Positions 17,215 to 26,252 of a DNA stretch of 64,000 nucleotides are shown in pieces. The stretch is from Kiritimatiellia bacterium. GTDB taxonomy: Bacteria; Verrucomicrobiota; Kiritimatiellia; UBA8416; YA12-FULL-48-11. The translations under genes were made by a program, and so were the position numbers. The stretch lies in contig JAQUPZ010000011.1 in the NCBI GenBank assembly GCA_028716365.1, forward strand, positions 93,065 to 157,064. Reading direction: 5' to 3'. A model generated the notes under the pieces. That model was not told the DNA's origin and ran no database searches. It was given only the letters and a program-made list of their open reading frames with translations. Positions within the stretch are counted from its first letter, which is position 1. Every line of letters begins with the position of its first letter.

Positions 17215-19740
17215 ATGAATAGGATTCATTTTCATTTTATTTTACCGACAATTATTTGTTCCGTTCTTCAGCCGTTCCTTGTTTTGCCCGCAACCGCTGG
17301 CATGGAAGAGGAATGGAGGATACAGTATACAGTATTACAGAGCGATATAACCAATCGGGTATGTATTGCCGGCCGGAGAAACGAAACTCTACGACAGGAT
17401 GCGTTGATTCATGAATCTGATCGTGATCCCGCTGATGTTGTGTTGAGGCGTACCGCAGCACTGCTGACAGATCTTAAACAAACCTCAGCCTTAAAACATC
17501 TGGCTGATCTGGGAAAAGAACTTGCCGCCCTGCAGTCTGCCGGTAAGTCAATGGATGTAAAAGATAGCGAGGCCAGGTACAAATTATACACTGATGTCTG
17601 TAGAATACGCCGCCAGATTGCATTCAAAAATCCACTACTAAATTTTCCCGATCTGTTGTTTGTTAAACATCATCGCGCAATTTACAACCACATGTGTGAC
17701 CAGTATTACGGCATGGCTGCGCGGCCAGGCGGGGGATTGTATATCCTGTCAGACCCGTTTGGATCAGAACCAAAACTGAAGGATGTACTGGCCGGTTCTG
17801 TGGTCAGGAATGGCCGACTGAAGGGGCAGAAGTTGAGTGGCGGGTCGAACAAGCCTTACAAGATTCACTTTGACGGACTGGGTAATATTTCTGGCGATGA
17901 AACAGAAGGCGGCTCGTTCCTGTCGCCGGATCTTTCGTTTGACGGGAAAAGTGTCTTATTTGCTTATGTCGAATGTACCGGTAATCGAAAACACGATCAT
18001 CACACTGACCCAAGCCGCGGCCACTGGGCTGAAGGACGTTGTTACCACATCTTCAGGGTCAATATTGATGGTTCAAACCTCGAACAGTTGACTGATGGAA
18101 CTTGGAATGAATTTGATCCGTGTCTTATGCCAAGCGGCAGGATTGTATTCATGTCGGAAAGGCGCGGTGGCTATTTGCGCTGCGGGAGGGTATGTCCGAC
18201 TTTCACGCTTTATGACATGGCCTCGGATGGCAGTGACGTCCGTTGTCTGAGTTTTCATGAGACCAATGAATGGCATCCGACGGTTGCGAATGACGGCAAG
18301 ATTGCCTGGACCCGCTGGGATTATATTGACCGTCATTTCTCTGCCGCCCATATGCCGTGGACAACAACGGCAGACGGATGTGATCCGCGTCCGATTCACG
18401 GCAATTATGCCTGGAGAGGTGGCCGGCCTGACATGGAGATGAGTCTTAAGGCCGTACCTGGGGTGTCGAAGTTCGTGGCAACGGCTGCCCCGCATCATGG
18501 CCAGGCGTACGGTTCCCTGATACTTATCAATGCGCAGGTGCGGGATGATGATTCCGGCGCTCCTTTAAAAAGGCTGACACCGGAAGTTGGATACACGGAA
18601 ACCAGTGAAGGCGGAACCGAAACATACGGAACACCATGGCCCTTGAGCGAGGATTACCATCTTTGTGTTTATGATGCAAAGACCCGGCCGGAAAACGAAA
18701 GTCGCAAAAAAGGATATATCGATGCGAATTATGGCATTTATCTCGTTGATTCGTTTGGAAATAAAGAACTCATTTACCGTGACCCGGAAATATCGTGTCT
18801 GCGGCCAATACCGCTGATACCGCGTCGCAAACCTCCGGTACTGGCATCAAACATTAAATCTACAGACAAGCAACAATTACCGGAAGCCACTGTATCGGTG
18901 ATAAATGTTTATGAATCATTTAAACCATTTCCAGCAGGGACAAAAATAAAAGCCCTGCGAGTGTGGCAGATTATTCCGCAGTCAGTTCCTGCAGTTCGTA
19001 ACATGGGTGTCCAGGTTCCCGGGACAGGTTCTTTAAACATCGGCAGGTATGTACTTGGGACCGTACCGGTTGAAGAAGACGGCAGTGCTCATTTTGTTGT
19101 TCCTGCAAAATTACAGGTATTCTTCCAGGTGCTGGATGAGAAAGGGCTGGCCGTTCAATCCATGCGTTCTGGAACCCATTTCCAGCCGGGTGAGGAACTT
19201 GCCTGCCAGGGTTGTCATGAACCAAAGAACCGCGCCCCTGCGCCATTAAAACGTGAGCCGATGGCAATGAAAAGACCGCCTTCACGACTTCAACCCGATG
19301 TTGACGGTACGAATCCGTTCAGTTATCCGCGACTGATACAACCGGTGTTGAACAGGTATTGCCTTGAGTGTCATAAAAAGAATCCGGAAAAAGCGCCGAA
19401 GCTGGATTCAGATCAGGTTGTCATGAAGGGAAAGGCATACATGGATTTCAATACCACGTATTATGCGTCTTACGTGAGTCTTGCGCCGAAATATGGTTTT
19501 TATGATTATGGAAAGAGCGAAGGGAAGACTCACCGTACGTCGCCGGGAGAGTTTGGAGCGCTGGGTTCAAAATTATATCCGATGCTGGCGAAGGGTCACC
19601 ATGATTTGAAACTTTCATCGGATGATATGCACCGGATAACGGTGTGGCTGGATTCGTGTTCGCTCTTCTATGGAGTTTACGAGAAAGAAGGCGGGGAAGC
19701 CCAGCTTCGCGGTGAAATTGTAAAACCAACCTTGGAGTAA
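17215..19740 (+). CDS. HzsA-related exported protein with beta-propeller and two c-type heme sites
   Basis: An 841-residue protein with a Sec signal (1-29). A TolB-like beta-propeller occupies about 180-500 (L-S-P-D-L-S-F-D-G-K-S-V-L-F-A; F-R-V-N-I-D-G-S-N-L-E-Q-L-T-D-G; D-P-C-L-M-P-S-G-R-I-V-F-M-S-E-R-R). After a middle domain come two heme-binding motifs, C664-Q-G-C-H668 and C716-L-E-C-H720. This order is that of proteins annotated as related to the hydrazine synthase alpha subunit (HzsA), which are common in PVC genomes without anammox metabolism. It is predicted to be a periplasmic diheme protein; its reaction is unknown. No hydrazine synthase beta or gamma gene is nearby. The ribosome-binding site is weak (GAGAG). 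Confidence 0.82.
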   Translation: MNRIHFHFILPTIICSVLQPFLVLPATAGMEEEWRIQYTVLQSDITNRVCIAGRRNETLRQDALIHESDRDPADVVLRRTAALLTDLKQTSALKHLADLGKELAALQSAGKSMDVKDSEARYKLYTDVCRIRRQIAFKNPLLNFPDLLFVKHHRAIYNHMCDQYYGMAARPGGGLYILSDPFGSEPKLKDVLAGSVVRNGRLKGQKLSGGSNKPYKIHFDGLGNISGDETEGGSFLSPDLSFDGKSVLFAYVECTGNRKHDHHTDPSRGHWAEGRCYHIFRVNIDGSNLEQLTDGTWNEFDPCLMPSGRIVFMSERRGGYLRCGRVCPTFTLYDMASDGSDVRCLSFHETNEWHPTVANDGKIAWTRWDYIDRHFSAAHMPWTTTADGCDPRPIHGNYAWRGGRPDMEMSLKAVPGVSKFVATAAPHHGQAYGSLILINAQVRDDDSGAPLKRLTPEVGYTETSEGGTETYGTPWPLSEDYHLCVYDAKTRPENESRKKGYIDANYGIYLVDSFGNKELIYRDPEISCLRPIPLIPRRKPPVLASNIKSTDKQQLPEATVSVINVYESFKPFPAGTKIKALRVWQIIPQSVPAVRNMGVQVPGTGSLNIGRYVLGTVPVEEDGSAHFVVPAKLQVFFQVLDEKGLAVQSMRSGTHFQPGEELACQGCHEPKNRAPAPLKREPMAMKRPPSRLQPDVDGTNPFSYPRLIQPVLNRYCLECHKKNPEKAPKLDSDQVVMKGKAYMDFNTTYYASYVSLAPKYGFYDYGKSEGKTHRTSPGEFGALGSKLYPMLAKGHHDLKLSSDDMHRITVWLDSCSLFYGVYEKEGGEAQLRGEIVKPTLE

Positions 19741-19769
19741 TTTGAGCGAGCGCCGACTGCTTTACTAAC

Positions 19770-21122
19770 ATGAAACTAAGAATGTTGATCAATGGAGTTT
19801 TAGCGATAACATCAGCAGCGGCATTTGCCGGCTATTCTCTTGAGGTTAATCTGGATAAAATCGATGGCTACTACAAGGTTGGCGAAGAGACGGTATGTAC
19901 TGCGAGGCTGATGAATAGCGGTAAACCGGCCGTGGGTGAAAAGCTGCGTTGTACCGTGAAGCGTGAACGTGCTGTTTTTAAGCAGGATGAGTTTGTCTGT
20001 GACGGCAATGCCGTGACAATCAAGGCGTCAATGGATCGTCCAGGATGGCTTTTCTTCGGGTTTGAAATCATCGGCAAGGATGGCAATCCGCTTAAAGGCG
20101 AGGGGATTTTCAAACACAGGATGAAACCTACCATCGTGGGTGAGATTGGCGCGATGTACGATGCCGATAAGATCAGAGCGCTTGATGCTCGTCCTGCGGA
20201 CTTCGACACGTACTGGGATTCATGCCGCGCCAAGCTTGACCAAATACCGCTGGAGCCGAAGTTGACCGAGGTCGACGTCCCAAAGGCTTTTCAAGGTAAG
20301 GTCAAGTGTTATAGCGCCGAGATCAAGTGTCTTGGCCGTACTCCGGTGACCGGTTATCTGGCCGTCCCCGTCGATGCGAAGCCCAAGAGTCTGCCTGCCT
20401 GTGTGGACTATCTGAGCATGGTGTGGCAGGATGCGAGTAAAAAGGTTGCACTTGAGACTGCGTCCAGGGGTGTTCTCGCACTGTATGTCAGTTGGCACGG
20501 TTTGCCGACCGGCAAGACAGAAGACGAGTACAAGAAGATAGCTCGTACCTGGTATGAAGAAGGGGGGAAAGCCGGGGATACGGATCGCGATACCTGGTTT
20601 GGTCACGATATGTTTTTTCGGGTGATGCGTGCGCTTGACTTCATCAAGAGCCGCCCGGAATGGAACGGCAAGGAGCTGATTGTGCGTGGTGGCAGTTTGG
20701 GCGGCATCCAGACTATCGCGGCTGCTGCTTTGGATAAAGATGTCACGGTGGCGGTGGTGAGCGTGCCCAGCGGTTGCGAATACAACGGCTACAAGCAGGG
20801 GCGTGATGCGGCGGCTCTTTACCGCGGCAAGGAGTTTGTCGCCCGTATTGAGGCGGATCCTCGCCGTGCGGTTACGCTCGCTTACCACGATGGGGTGAAC
20901 TTTGCCCCGCGTATCAAGTGTGACATTTACGTCTGCACGGGCTTTGCGGATGAGCTTTGTACTCCGAGTAGCGTTTTTGCTTTTTACAATGCGTTGCCTG
21001 CAACGGCCAGGAAATTTATGAGCTCAACTCCAAGTACCGGACACTACGGAACCACTAAAAACACGGCTGGCGATAAGCGTCTTTTGGATACCTTCCGTTC
21101 TGTGACGGTTTCCCACGATTAA
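19770..21122 (+). CDS. Secreted acetylxylan esterase-like alpha/beta hydrolase (AXE1 family)
   Basis: A 450-residue protein with a Sec signal ending after A-F-A near residue 20. An N-terminal Ig-like domain (about 21-120) precedes an AXE1/cephalosporin-C-deacetylase catalytic domain. The latter has the nucleophile elbow G-G-S309-L-G-G, the acid region C-T-G-F-A-D-E-L-C and the His region T-G-H-Y-G. R-P-A-D-F-D-T-Y-W is the usual family entry block. It should remove acetyl groups from a polysaccharide, complementing the sulfatases. It starts 29 bp after the HzsA-related gene and may share its transcript. Confidence 0.88.
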   Translation: MKLRMLINGVLAITSAAAFAGYSLEVNLDKIDGYYKVGEETVCTARLMNSGKPAVGEKLRCTVKRERAVFKQDEFVCDGNAVTIKASMDRPGWLFFGFEIIGKDGNPLKGEGIFKHRMKPTIVGEIGAMYDADKIRALDARPADFDTYWDSCRAKLDQIPLEPKLTEVDVPKAFQGKVKCYSAEIKCLGRTPVTGYLAVPVDAKPKSLPACVDYLSMVWQDASKKVALETASRGVLALYVSWHGLPTGKTEDEYKKIARTWYEEGGKAGDTDRDTWFGHDMFFRVMRALDFIKSRPEWNGKELIVRGGSLGGIQTIAAAALDKDVTVAVVSVPSGCEYNGYKQGRDAAALYRGKEFVARIEADPRRAVTLAYHDGVNFAPRIKCDIYVCTGFADELCTPSSVFAFYNALPATARKFMSSTPSTGHYGTTKNTAGDKRLLDTFRSVTVSHD

Positions 21123-21291
21123 TGTGAAAAGGGGCATCCCTGGTGGGGATGGCTGAGATAAAATCCTTGCCGCCAGTTATGACTGTGTTATCTTTTTTTA
21201 ATTAACTGGGACAAGATCACTGAAATCGGTGTTTCTGAATTGTTCCTCCAGGGAAAATAGTTTTTATCAGTAATCCAACAGGAGGCACTCC

Positions 21292-21342
21292 ATGTCAGAA
21301 ATAAACAAAACCCTGGTTCGACAGGCCATAAGTCGACGGTAA
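21292..21342 (+). pseudogene. 16-codon open frame with strong ribosome-binding site, probable gene remnant
   Basis: ATG at 21292 follows AGGAGGCACTCC and encodes M-S-E-I-N-K-T-L-V-R-Q-A-I-S-R-R before TAA. The peptide resembles the usual N-terminus of SnoaL-like polyketide-cyclase-fold proteins (M-S-E-x-N-K-x-L-V-R-R), but nothing downstream continues that fold. It may be a decayed gene start or a translated leader for the VOC gene 56 bp downstream. The homology is recalled, not computed. Confidence 0.3.
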
Positions 21343-21398
21343 TCATACGGGAGGAATCGACTGCCACTTGTAAAACCGCAAAATGAAAGGAATAAACC

Positions 21399-21743
21399 AT
21401 GAAAGAATTTCATCACGTGGGATTGCCCACCGACGACAAACAGCCCGGCGAGACTTACGTACCTGCAACTAAAGTGTGGGTGACCGATCCGCTTAAACAC
21501 AAGTATCGTGTCGAATTTCTGCGTTTTGAACCGGATTCGCCTGTGAAAGGCGCCGTACGCGATTTGCCGCATTTCGCCTTTCGCGTGGACAGCATCAAGG
21601 CTGCTATTGCCGGAGGAACGGTCCTGCTCGGTCCATTCGAGTCCATGCCTGGTCTGACCGTTGTGTTTGTCGGAAAAGACGGCGCGGTATTTGAGTTCAT
21701 GGAGTTTGCCGCACAACCTAACACCACCTCGTGGGGTAAGTAA
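21399..21743 (+). CDS. VOC (glyoxalase/bleomycin-resistance fold) family protein
   Basis: A 114-residue cytosolic protein with one vicinal-oxygen-chelate domain: it opens with K-E-F-H-H-V-G-L-P-T-D, has H-F-A-F-R-V-D-S-I in the middle and ends with G-A-V-F-E-F-M-E-F. The pattern H6/H7, H64 and E107 could provide metal ligands. AAAGGAA upstream supports the start. Enzymatic role is unknown; in this setting it may isomerise or cleave a sugar-derived intermediate. It is 33 bp before the ceramidase-like gene. Confidence 0.75.
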   Translation: MKEFHHVGLPTDDKQPGETYVPATKVWVTDPLKHKYRVEFLRFEPDSPVKGAVRDLPHFAFRVDSIKAAIAGGTVLLGPFESMPGLTVVFVGKDGAVFEFMEFAAQPNTTSWGK

Positions 21744-21776
21744 AACAGACTCGTCAATTGATCAAGGAGCCAACCT

Positions 21777-23162
21777 ATGCATGCAACGATGTGGTTTTTC
21801 TTGCGGAAGTTATCCCTCCTGACTCTCTTTCTCGTCGGCGTAGTCAGTCCGGCGTGCGGACAGGAAGCGACTTGGAAAGCCGGCGTGGCCAAAGCGATCG
21901 TCACCCCGGAGAAAGGTGTTTGGCTCGCGGGCTACGGCTCCAAACGTTCGCCCGACGGCAAACTGCACGATCTATGGATGAAAGCGCTGGCCCTCGAAGA
22001 TCCCAGGGGCAATCGCGTCGTGTTGGTCACCAGCGATTTTCAGGGCGTCCCGAAAGAGATGAGCGATCGCGTATTCGTACAGCTTCAGAAAAAACTGAAG
22101 CTGGAACGCCAGCAGGTGATGATCACTTTCGCGCACAATCACTGTGGCCCGCGGCTTGGCAATGATCTGGTGGATTACTATCCCGTCGAAGAGGAACAGG
22201 TCAAACTGGTTGAAGAGTATACGGCGCTCATGGAAACCAGGATGGTGGAAATGATCGGCGAATCGCTTGCGAAGCTGGCTCCCGCGAATTTGCAGACCGG
22301 CGAAGGTCGTACGACCTTCGCTGTCAATCGCCGCAACAATCGCGAAGCCGAGGTGCCGATGCTGATGGCCAAAGGCGAACCGCTCAAAGGGCCGGTCGAT
22401 CATTCGGTGCCGGTGATGACGGTGAAGGGGCTGGACCAGAAGCTGGTTGCCATCCTCTTCGGTTACGCCTGCCATCCGACGACGCTAAGCTTCACCACGT
22501 GGTGTGGTGATTACCCGGGCTTTGCCCAGATCGCCCTGGAAAAGAACCATCCGGGTACGCTGGCCATGTTTGTCAATACCTGCGGCGGTGACCAGAATCC
22601 GTTGCCGCGTCGCAAAGTCGAATTGTGCCAGAACTATGGCAACATGCTGGCGGTCGCCGTTGAGGAAGTTCTCAAGCAGCCGCTCAAGCCGGTTTCCCCG
22701 GGTTTGCGTACCGCGTTTGAGTTGATTGATCTCCCGTACTTGTCTGTCGTCTCTCGAGAAGAGCTGACCGGTCTGCTTAAAGACAGGAATGCCATACGGG
22801 CCCGCTGGGCCGCTCGAATGTTGAAGAAACTCGAGGCTGGCGAAAAGTTCGAGTCCGCGTATCCGTATCCTGTCCATGCATGGAGGCTGGGCAACGAGAT
22901 GCTCGTGATCGGCATGGGAGCAGAAGCGGTCGTGGACTATGTGTTGCGTTTCAAACGCGAATTTGGCCAGGGTACCTGGGTTTGCGGTTATGCCGACGAC
23001 ATGATCTCGTATATTCCCTCGCGGCGTGTGTGGGAAGAAGGGGGTTATGAAGGAGGTTCCAGCCTCTACGAATATGGCCGCCCGGCCTTCCGTTGGTCCG
23101 GCGATATCGAGGACCGCATTGCCGCCTCCGTCCATAAATTAGCGAAAAAGGTTCGCGAGTAA
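21777..23162 (+). CDS. Neutral/alkaline ceramidase-like secreted hydrolase
   Basis: A 461-residue protein with a signal peptide ending V-S-P-A-C-G-Q near residue 29 (a possible lipobox-like A-C-G is not convincing). The body matches the neutral/alkaline non-lysosomal ceramidase N-terminal domain: G-V-A-K-A-I-V-T-P, L-V-T-S-D-F-Q-G, F-A-H-N-H-C-G-P (zinc-binding histidines) and G-Y-A-C-H-P-T-T-L. PVC genomes carry many such proteins whose substrates are not ceramide but unknown amides or esters. AGGAG precedes the ATG. Function beyond a zinc-dependent amidase-like fold is inference. Confidence 0.85.
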   Translation: MHATMWFFLRKLSLLTLFLVGVVSPACGQEATWKAGVAKAIVTPEKGVWLAGYGSKRSPDGKLHDLWMKALALEDPRGNRVVLVTSDFQGVPKEMSDRVFVQLQKKLKLERQQVMITFAHNHCGPRLGNDLVDYYPVEEEQVKLVEEYTALMETRMVEMIGESLAKLAPANLQTGEGRTTFAVNRRNNREAEVPMLMAKGEPLKGPVDHSVPVMTVKGLDQKLVAILFGYACHPTTLSFTTWCGDYPGFAQIALEKNHPGTLAMFVNTCGGDQNPLPRRKVELCQNYGNMLAVAVEEVLKQPLKPVSPGLRTAFELIDLPYLSVVSREELTGLLKDRNAIRARWAARMLKKLEAGEKFESAYPYPVHAWRLGNEMLVIGMGAEAVVDYVLRFKREFGQGTWVCGYADDMISYIPSRRVWEEGGYEGGSSLYEYGRPAFRWSGDIEDRIAASVHKLAKKVRE

Positions 23163-23350
23163 CGGTATAAGGACACAGGTGCAGAAAATACCGCGAAAGG
23201 ATCATCCGCCTTATTATTACATTATAAAATATGATTTTATATTGACGTATAATTGATTTTCAGGAACAGTATTCTTCGGGTCGGGAGAGGTGCGAAAGCT
23301 GCGCGCAACAATATTGATGTCGAGACCATGAAAACCATCAGGGAGATCAT

Positions 23351-25873
23351 ATGAAAGAATCAATTTTGTTTTGTACATTGCTTTGTTTGAGCGCGGTTGT
23401 CTTTGCGGATGACTGCCCGATGGTTCCACAGCCGAAGGAGTACAATGCTTCGGGCGAGAAACTGGTTTTGGGTACAGCTCAAACGGCGGCAATTATTGTT
23501 GCGGCCAATGCTTCCGGGCAGGAGCTTTATGCGGCCGGTCGTTTACAGACACATATTGAGCGCCGGTTCAAACAGACGTTCCAGATTTTAACGGCGGACA
23601 GGCTGGGCGACTCGGTCAAACAGGTTTATGAATTTTCCGGCAAACTGGTTGGGGATTTGCCGTTCAACGGGTTTACGATCACATTCGCGAAGAAAAACAG
23701 CATCGACTGGATTACAATCCGTGGCGCAGACATGGGCGGATTGATTTACGGCGGCGAGGCGTTCTTTGATTTGGTTAAAAAGGATGTCGACGGCATTGCG
23801 AAGGTTACCGTAGTGACGGTCAAAGACTGGCCGAGCATTCCGTGGCGCGGACGTCCCCATTCGGTCATGGCTCATCAGCTTCAACCCGGTCAGCTGGACG
23901 CCTATATTCATGCGCGTATCAATTTCAGCGATTTCCGGGACGATCCGGACCAGCCTGCCACCGTTAAGATGGACGCACGCAAATCGTCGATGGGTTGTCT
24001 TCCCGGTAAGCCGATTGATACGGAACTGTTCAATCGCGTTTTCAAGGAATACAAAAAACGGGCGTTCTTTGTTTATGGAACTGTTTCCTGCCACCTGCCG
24101 GAAGGCGATTATTCGAAACTGACCCGGACGTTTGACGAGCTGATTAAACTCGGCTGCGATGGAATCTGGGTTTCCATGGATGATACAGGTGGAGGAAAGG
24201 ATCCTGTTCAATTGGCTCAGTATGCTTCCGACTACATGAAGAAAACCGGCATGACGGGAAAGAAAATGATGTTTACCCCAGGCGGAGCTGAATATACGAC
24301 TATCGACAAGCCGCTCAACTGGGCGATGGCGAAAATCGAACCGTTCAATACCGGTTCGTGGATATTTACCCGGGTTCCCTGCAAGGCGGATTATGAACTT
24401 TGCCGGAAGATGGGACTGAAAAGCAAGCCTGCCTGGTGGTATAATTATTGCGAAACAAGCTATCCAGACCCGAAGGCCGGGTTCATCCATTCCTCCGCGA
24501 TCCTGACGACCCAGCGCAAGGACGGCAAGCCAAGTTACATGAACCTCCTGCCGATTACCCCGGGCTGGGGATATCCGAAATTCGAGAATATCCGTGATGC
24601 GCATTTGTATACAGACCGGATCAATATGTGGGCCTTGTGCGGCGGCTGGCCTGCGGAATACGCCCTGGGCATGTTCGGTCAGTGGGGCTGGAACCCGAAG
24701 GATTGCGACTGGCCGAAGCTGCGCGATTCAATTTACGATTACGTTTGGGGGCCGTCGCAGGTGGCAACAATCCACGAGTTCGACGAAACCTGGATCCAGC
24801 TCAAGGAACTCTATTGGATGCCTGACCGCGCAAGTTTCCGCGCGCCGGAAAATACGTTCGTTCGCCTGAAAACCCCGGAGAATCGGGCGAAGGCTCTCGA
24901 GTTGCTAAACAAGTTGGACAGGCTGGCGGCCATCCTGGCACAAAAATCTCCCGAAGAAACGGCAATCGGCAGGGAACGATTGATTTATCAATACATGGAA
25001 CCGATTCAGGTCAGCTTGAAGTTTGCCCGCAAGCAGGCGACGCTTGAATATCCGGAATATGAATATGCTGATTTTGAATTCAAAGCGGTACAGATTCAAG
25101 CGGAAAAGGGTGCCGAGTCTGCAAGCACCTATCTGGCTGAAGTCCATGCAAAGGTTCCGCCCATGCTCGAAAAGCTCAGCAGGGAACTGGAAGAACTGAA
25201 GGACATCGAGCCGGTTTTGGACCTCTGGCGTGTCCGACTGGCAAAAGGCAAGACAGTTTCAGAAATAGAAAAGACGAAACTCCAGGAGAAAAACGCTAAA
25301 TGGAAAAAATTCGTCAAACAACCGGTCAAGGATTTCCTGCCGTTTATGGAAGAACCGTTGGAAGGGAATCTGACCACGATTTTCGCGAATAGAACCAAAC
25401 CTGTCCCGGCTGGAACGTTGAAAACGTATGACGCGGCTGATTGGACGTGTAACCCGGCGATGACCCGCGGCGCTTATTGGGCCGGCAAATACGACCGGGC
25501 CGGACAGAAGGCCGCGGCAATTCTCCTGCCGCTGCGTAGCCGTTCTACCCCGGGCGATTTTGGCTGTGTCGAACTCAACATTCCCAAGCCTGAATTCAAG
25601 GGCAGGCTGTTTGCGGAGCTTTTCATTGTTGATACGCGAATTGACAATAAATATCACAACGTACGTTTTATCGAGGCCCTGGCAAATGGAAAAGTTCTTT
25701 TCAAGCGTGATATTGCCGACCCGAAGGCAGAAGACTGGGTCAACATTGATTTGACCGAAGCCGTTGGTGACGCGAAGGAAATAAAGATTCAGGTCCGCGT
25801 TGTTGAAAAGGGTGCTGTCGAAAATCATACAAGCTGGGTCTTTGTCGGTCCGGCCAGGTTGTACCAGAAATAG
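23351..25873 (+). CDS. Secreted GH84-like beta-N-acetylglucosaminidase/hexosaminidase
   Basis: An 840-residue protein with a Sec signal ending V-V-F-A-D near residue 20. Residues about 23-155 form the GH20-type N-terminal domain (M-V-P-Q-P-K-E-Y). A barrel follows with W-V-S-M-D277-D278-T-G-G-G, which matches the paired catalytic aspartates of GH84. Helical and beta-sandwich regions fill 500-840. GH84 enzymes use substrate-assisted catalysis on beta-GlcNAc or GalNAc. The preceding region has TTGACG and AACAGTATTCT spaced like the conserved promoter found at 27545, but weaker. Family assignment is good, substrate open. Confidence 0.75.
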   Translation: MKESILFCTLLCLSAVVFADDCPMVPQPKEYNASGEKLVLGTAQTAAIIVAANASGQELYAAGRLQTHIERRFKQTFQILTADRLGDSVKQVYEFSGKLVGDLPFNGFTITFAKKNSIDWITIRGADMGGLIYGGEAFFDLVKKDVDGIAKVTVVTVKDWPSIPWRGRPHSVMAHQLQPGQLDAYIHARINFSDFRDDPDQPATVKMDARKSSMGCLPGKPIDTELFNRVFKEYKKRAFFVYGTVSCHLPEGDYSKLTRTFDELIKLGCDGIWVSMDDTGGGKDPVQLAQYASDYMKKTGMTGKKMMFTPGGAEYTTIDKPLNWAMAKIEPFNTGSWIFTRVPCKADYELCRKMGLKSKPAWWYNYCETSYPDPKAGFIHSSAILTTQRKDGKPSYMNLLPITPGWGYPKFENIRDAHLYTDRINMWALCGGWPAEYALGMFGQWGWNPKDCDWPKLRDSIYDYVWGPSQVATIHEFDETWIQLKELYWMPDRASFRAPENTFVRLKTPENRAKALELLNKLDRLAAILAQKSPEETAIGRERLIYQYMEPIQVSLKFARKQATLEYPEYEYADFEFKAVQIQAEKGAESASTYLAEVHAKVPPMLEKLSRELEELKDIEPVLDLWRVRLAKGKTVSEIEKTKLQEKNAKWKKFVKQPVKDFLPFMEEPLEGNLTTIFANRTKPVPAGTLKTYDAADWTCNPAMTRGAYWAGKYDRAGQKAAAILLPLRSRSTPGDFGCVELNIPKPEFKGRLFAELFIVDTRIDNKYHNVRFIEALANGKVLFKRDIADPKAEDWVNIDLTEAVGDAKEIKIQVRVVEKGAVENHTSWVFVGPARLYQK

Positions 25874-26252
25874 GTTTCTCAACACTTCAAATCGGGAGTA
25901 AACCATATTTGTGGGTAAAAGAGAAAGCAGGTGGCATTTCGCGGAGAAGCCGATATGTGTCTTTTGCGCGCCGGTTCATCGCGAGGATTCACCACGAGCG
26001 GCTTTGTTGCCGCCCCCCCCTCGGATACATAGGTATACTTCGGGTGTCGTCGTCGCGCCGGCATCGCAAAATCCATATATCGTTTCTCCGGCCATTCCGG
26101 CAACGAAATGCCACCTTCAGTTTCCATTCCGCGAGGACGCGGAAATTAAGAAACGGTAAATAGACCCACGTTTTTGACTTACACCCCTTCAAATCACATG
26201 ATTTATTTTAGGTTGGTCGCCTGCCCGCCGTTTGATGTAGACTGCATTGATC
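25874..26252. other. 379-bp gap filled mainly by the MITE-like element
   Basis: No gene is supported. Copy 2 of the palindromic element occupies about 25915-26165. The remaining 85 bp before the PQQ-propeller gene may hold its promoter, but no clear motif is visible. Confidence 0.5.
25927..26115 (+). repeat. MITE-like palindromic element, copy 2
   Basis: Same orientation as copy 1. Starts GCAGGTGGCATTTCGCGGAG and ends CGAAATGCCACC (26104-26115), giving a 12-bp perfect inverted repeat with the left end. The shared inner blocks CTTTTGCGCGCCGG, GCCGGCATCGCAAAATCCA and TTTCTCCGGCC, plus the downstream CCGCG-RGGA-CGCGG hairpin and GGAAA tail, show it is the same element. The middle has diverged. 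Confidence 0.75.

Noticed and set aside
17215..19740. Anammox hydrazine synthase
   Set aside because: Only the alpha-like propeller and two heme sites are present; beta and gamma subunits and the hydrazine dehydrogenase context are missing.
21130..21180. TPP riboswitch-like GGCTGAGAT after a GGGGCATCCC hairpin
   Set aside because: The downstream THI-box parts (ACC-CUGAU and GGAUAAUGCC) are absent, and the next gene is not a thiamin gene. The hairpin is probably incidental.
23588..24604. 338-residue antisense open frame
   Set aside because: It lies wholly opposite the GH84-like gene, whose catalytic motif is in the plus frame; no protein family is recognisable.
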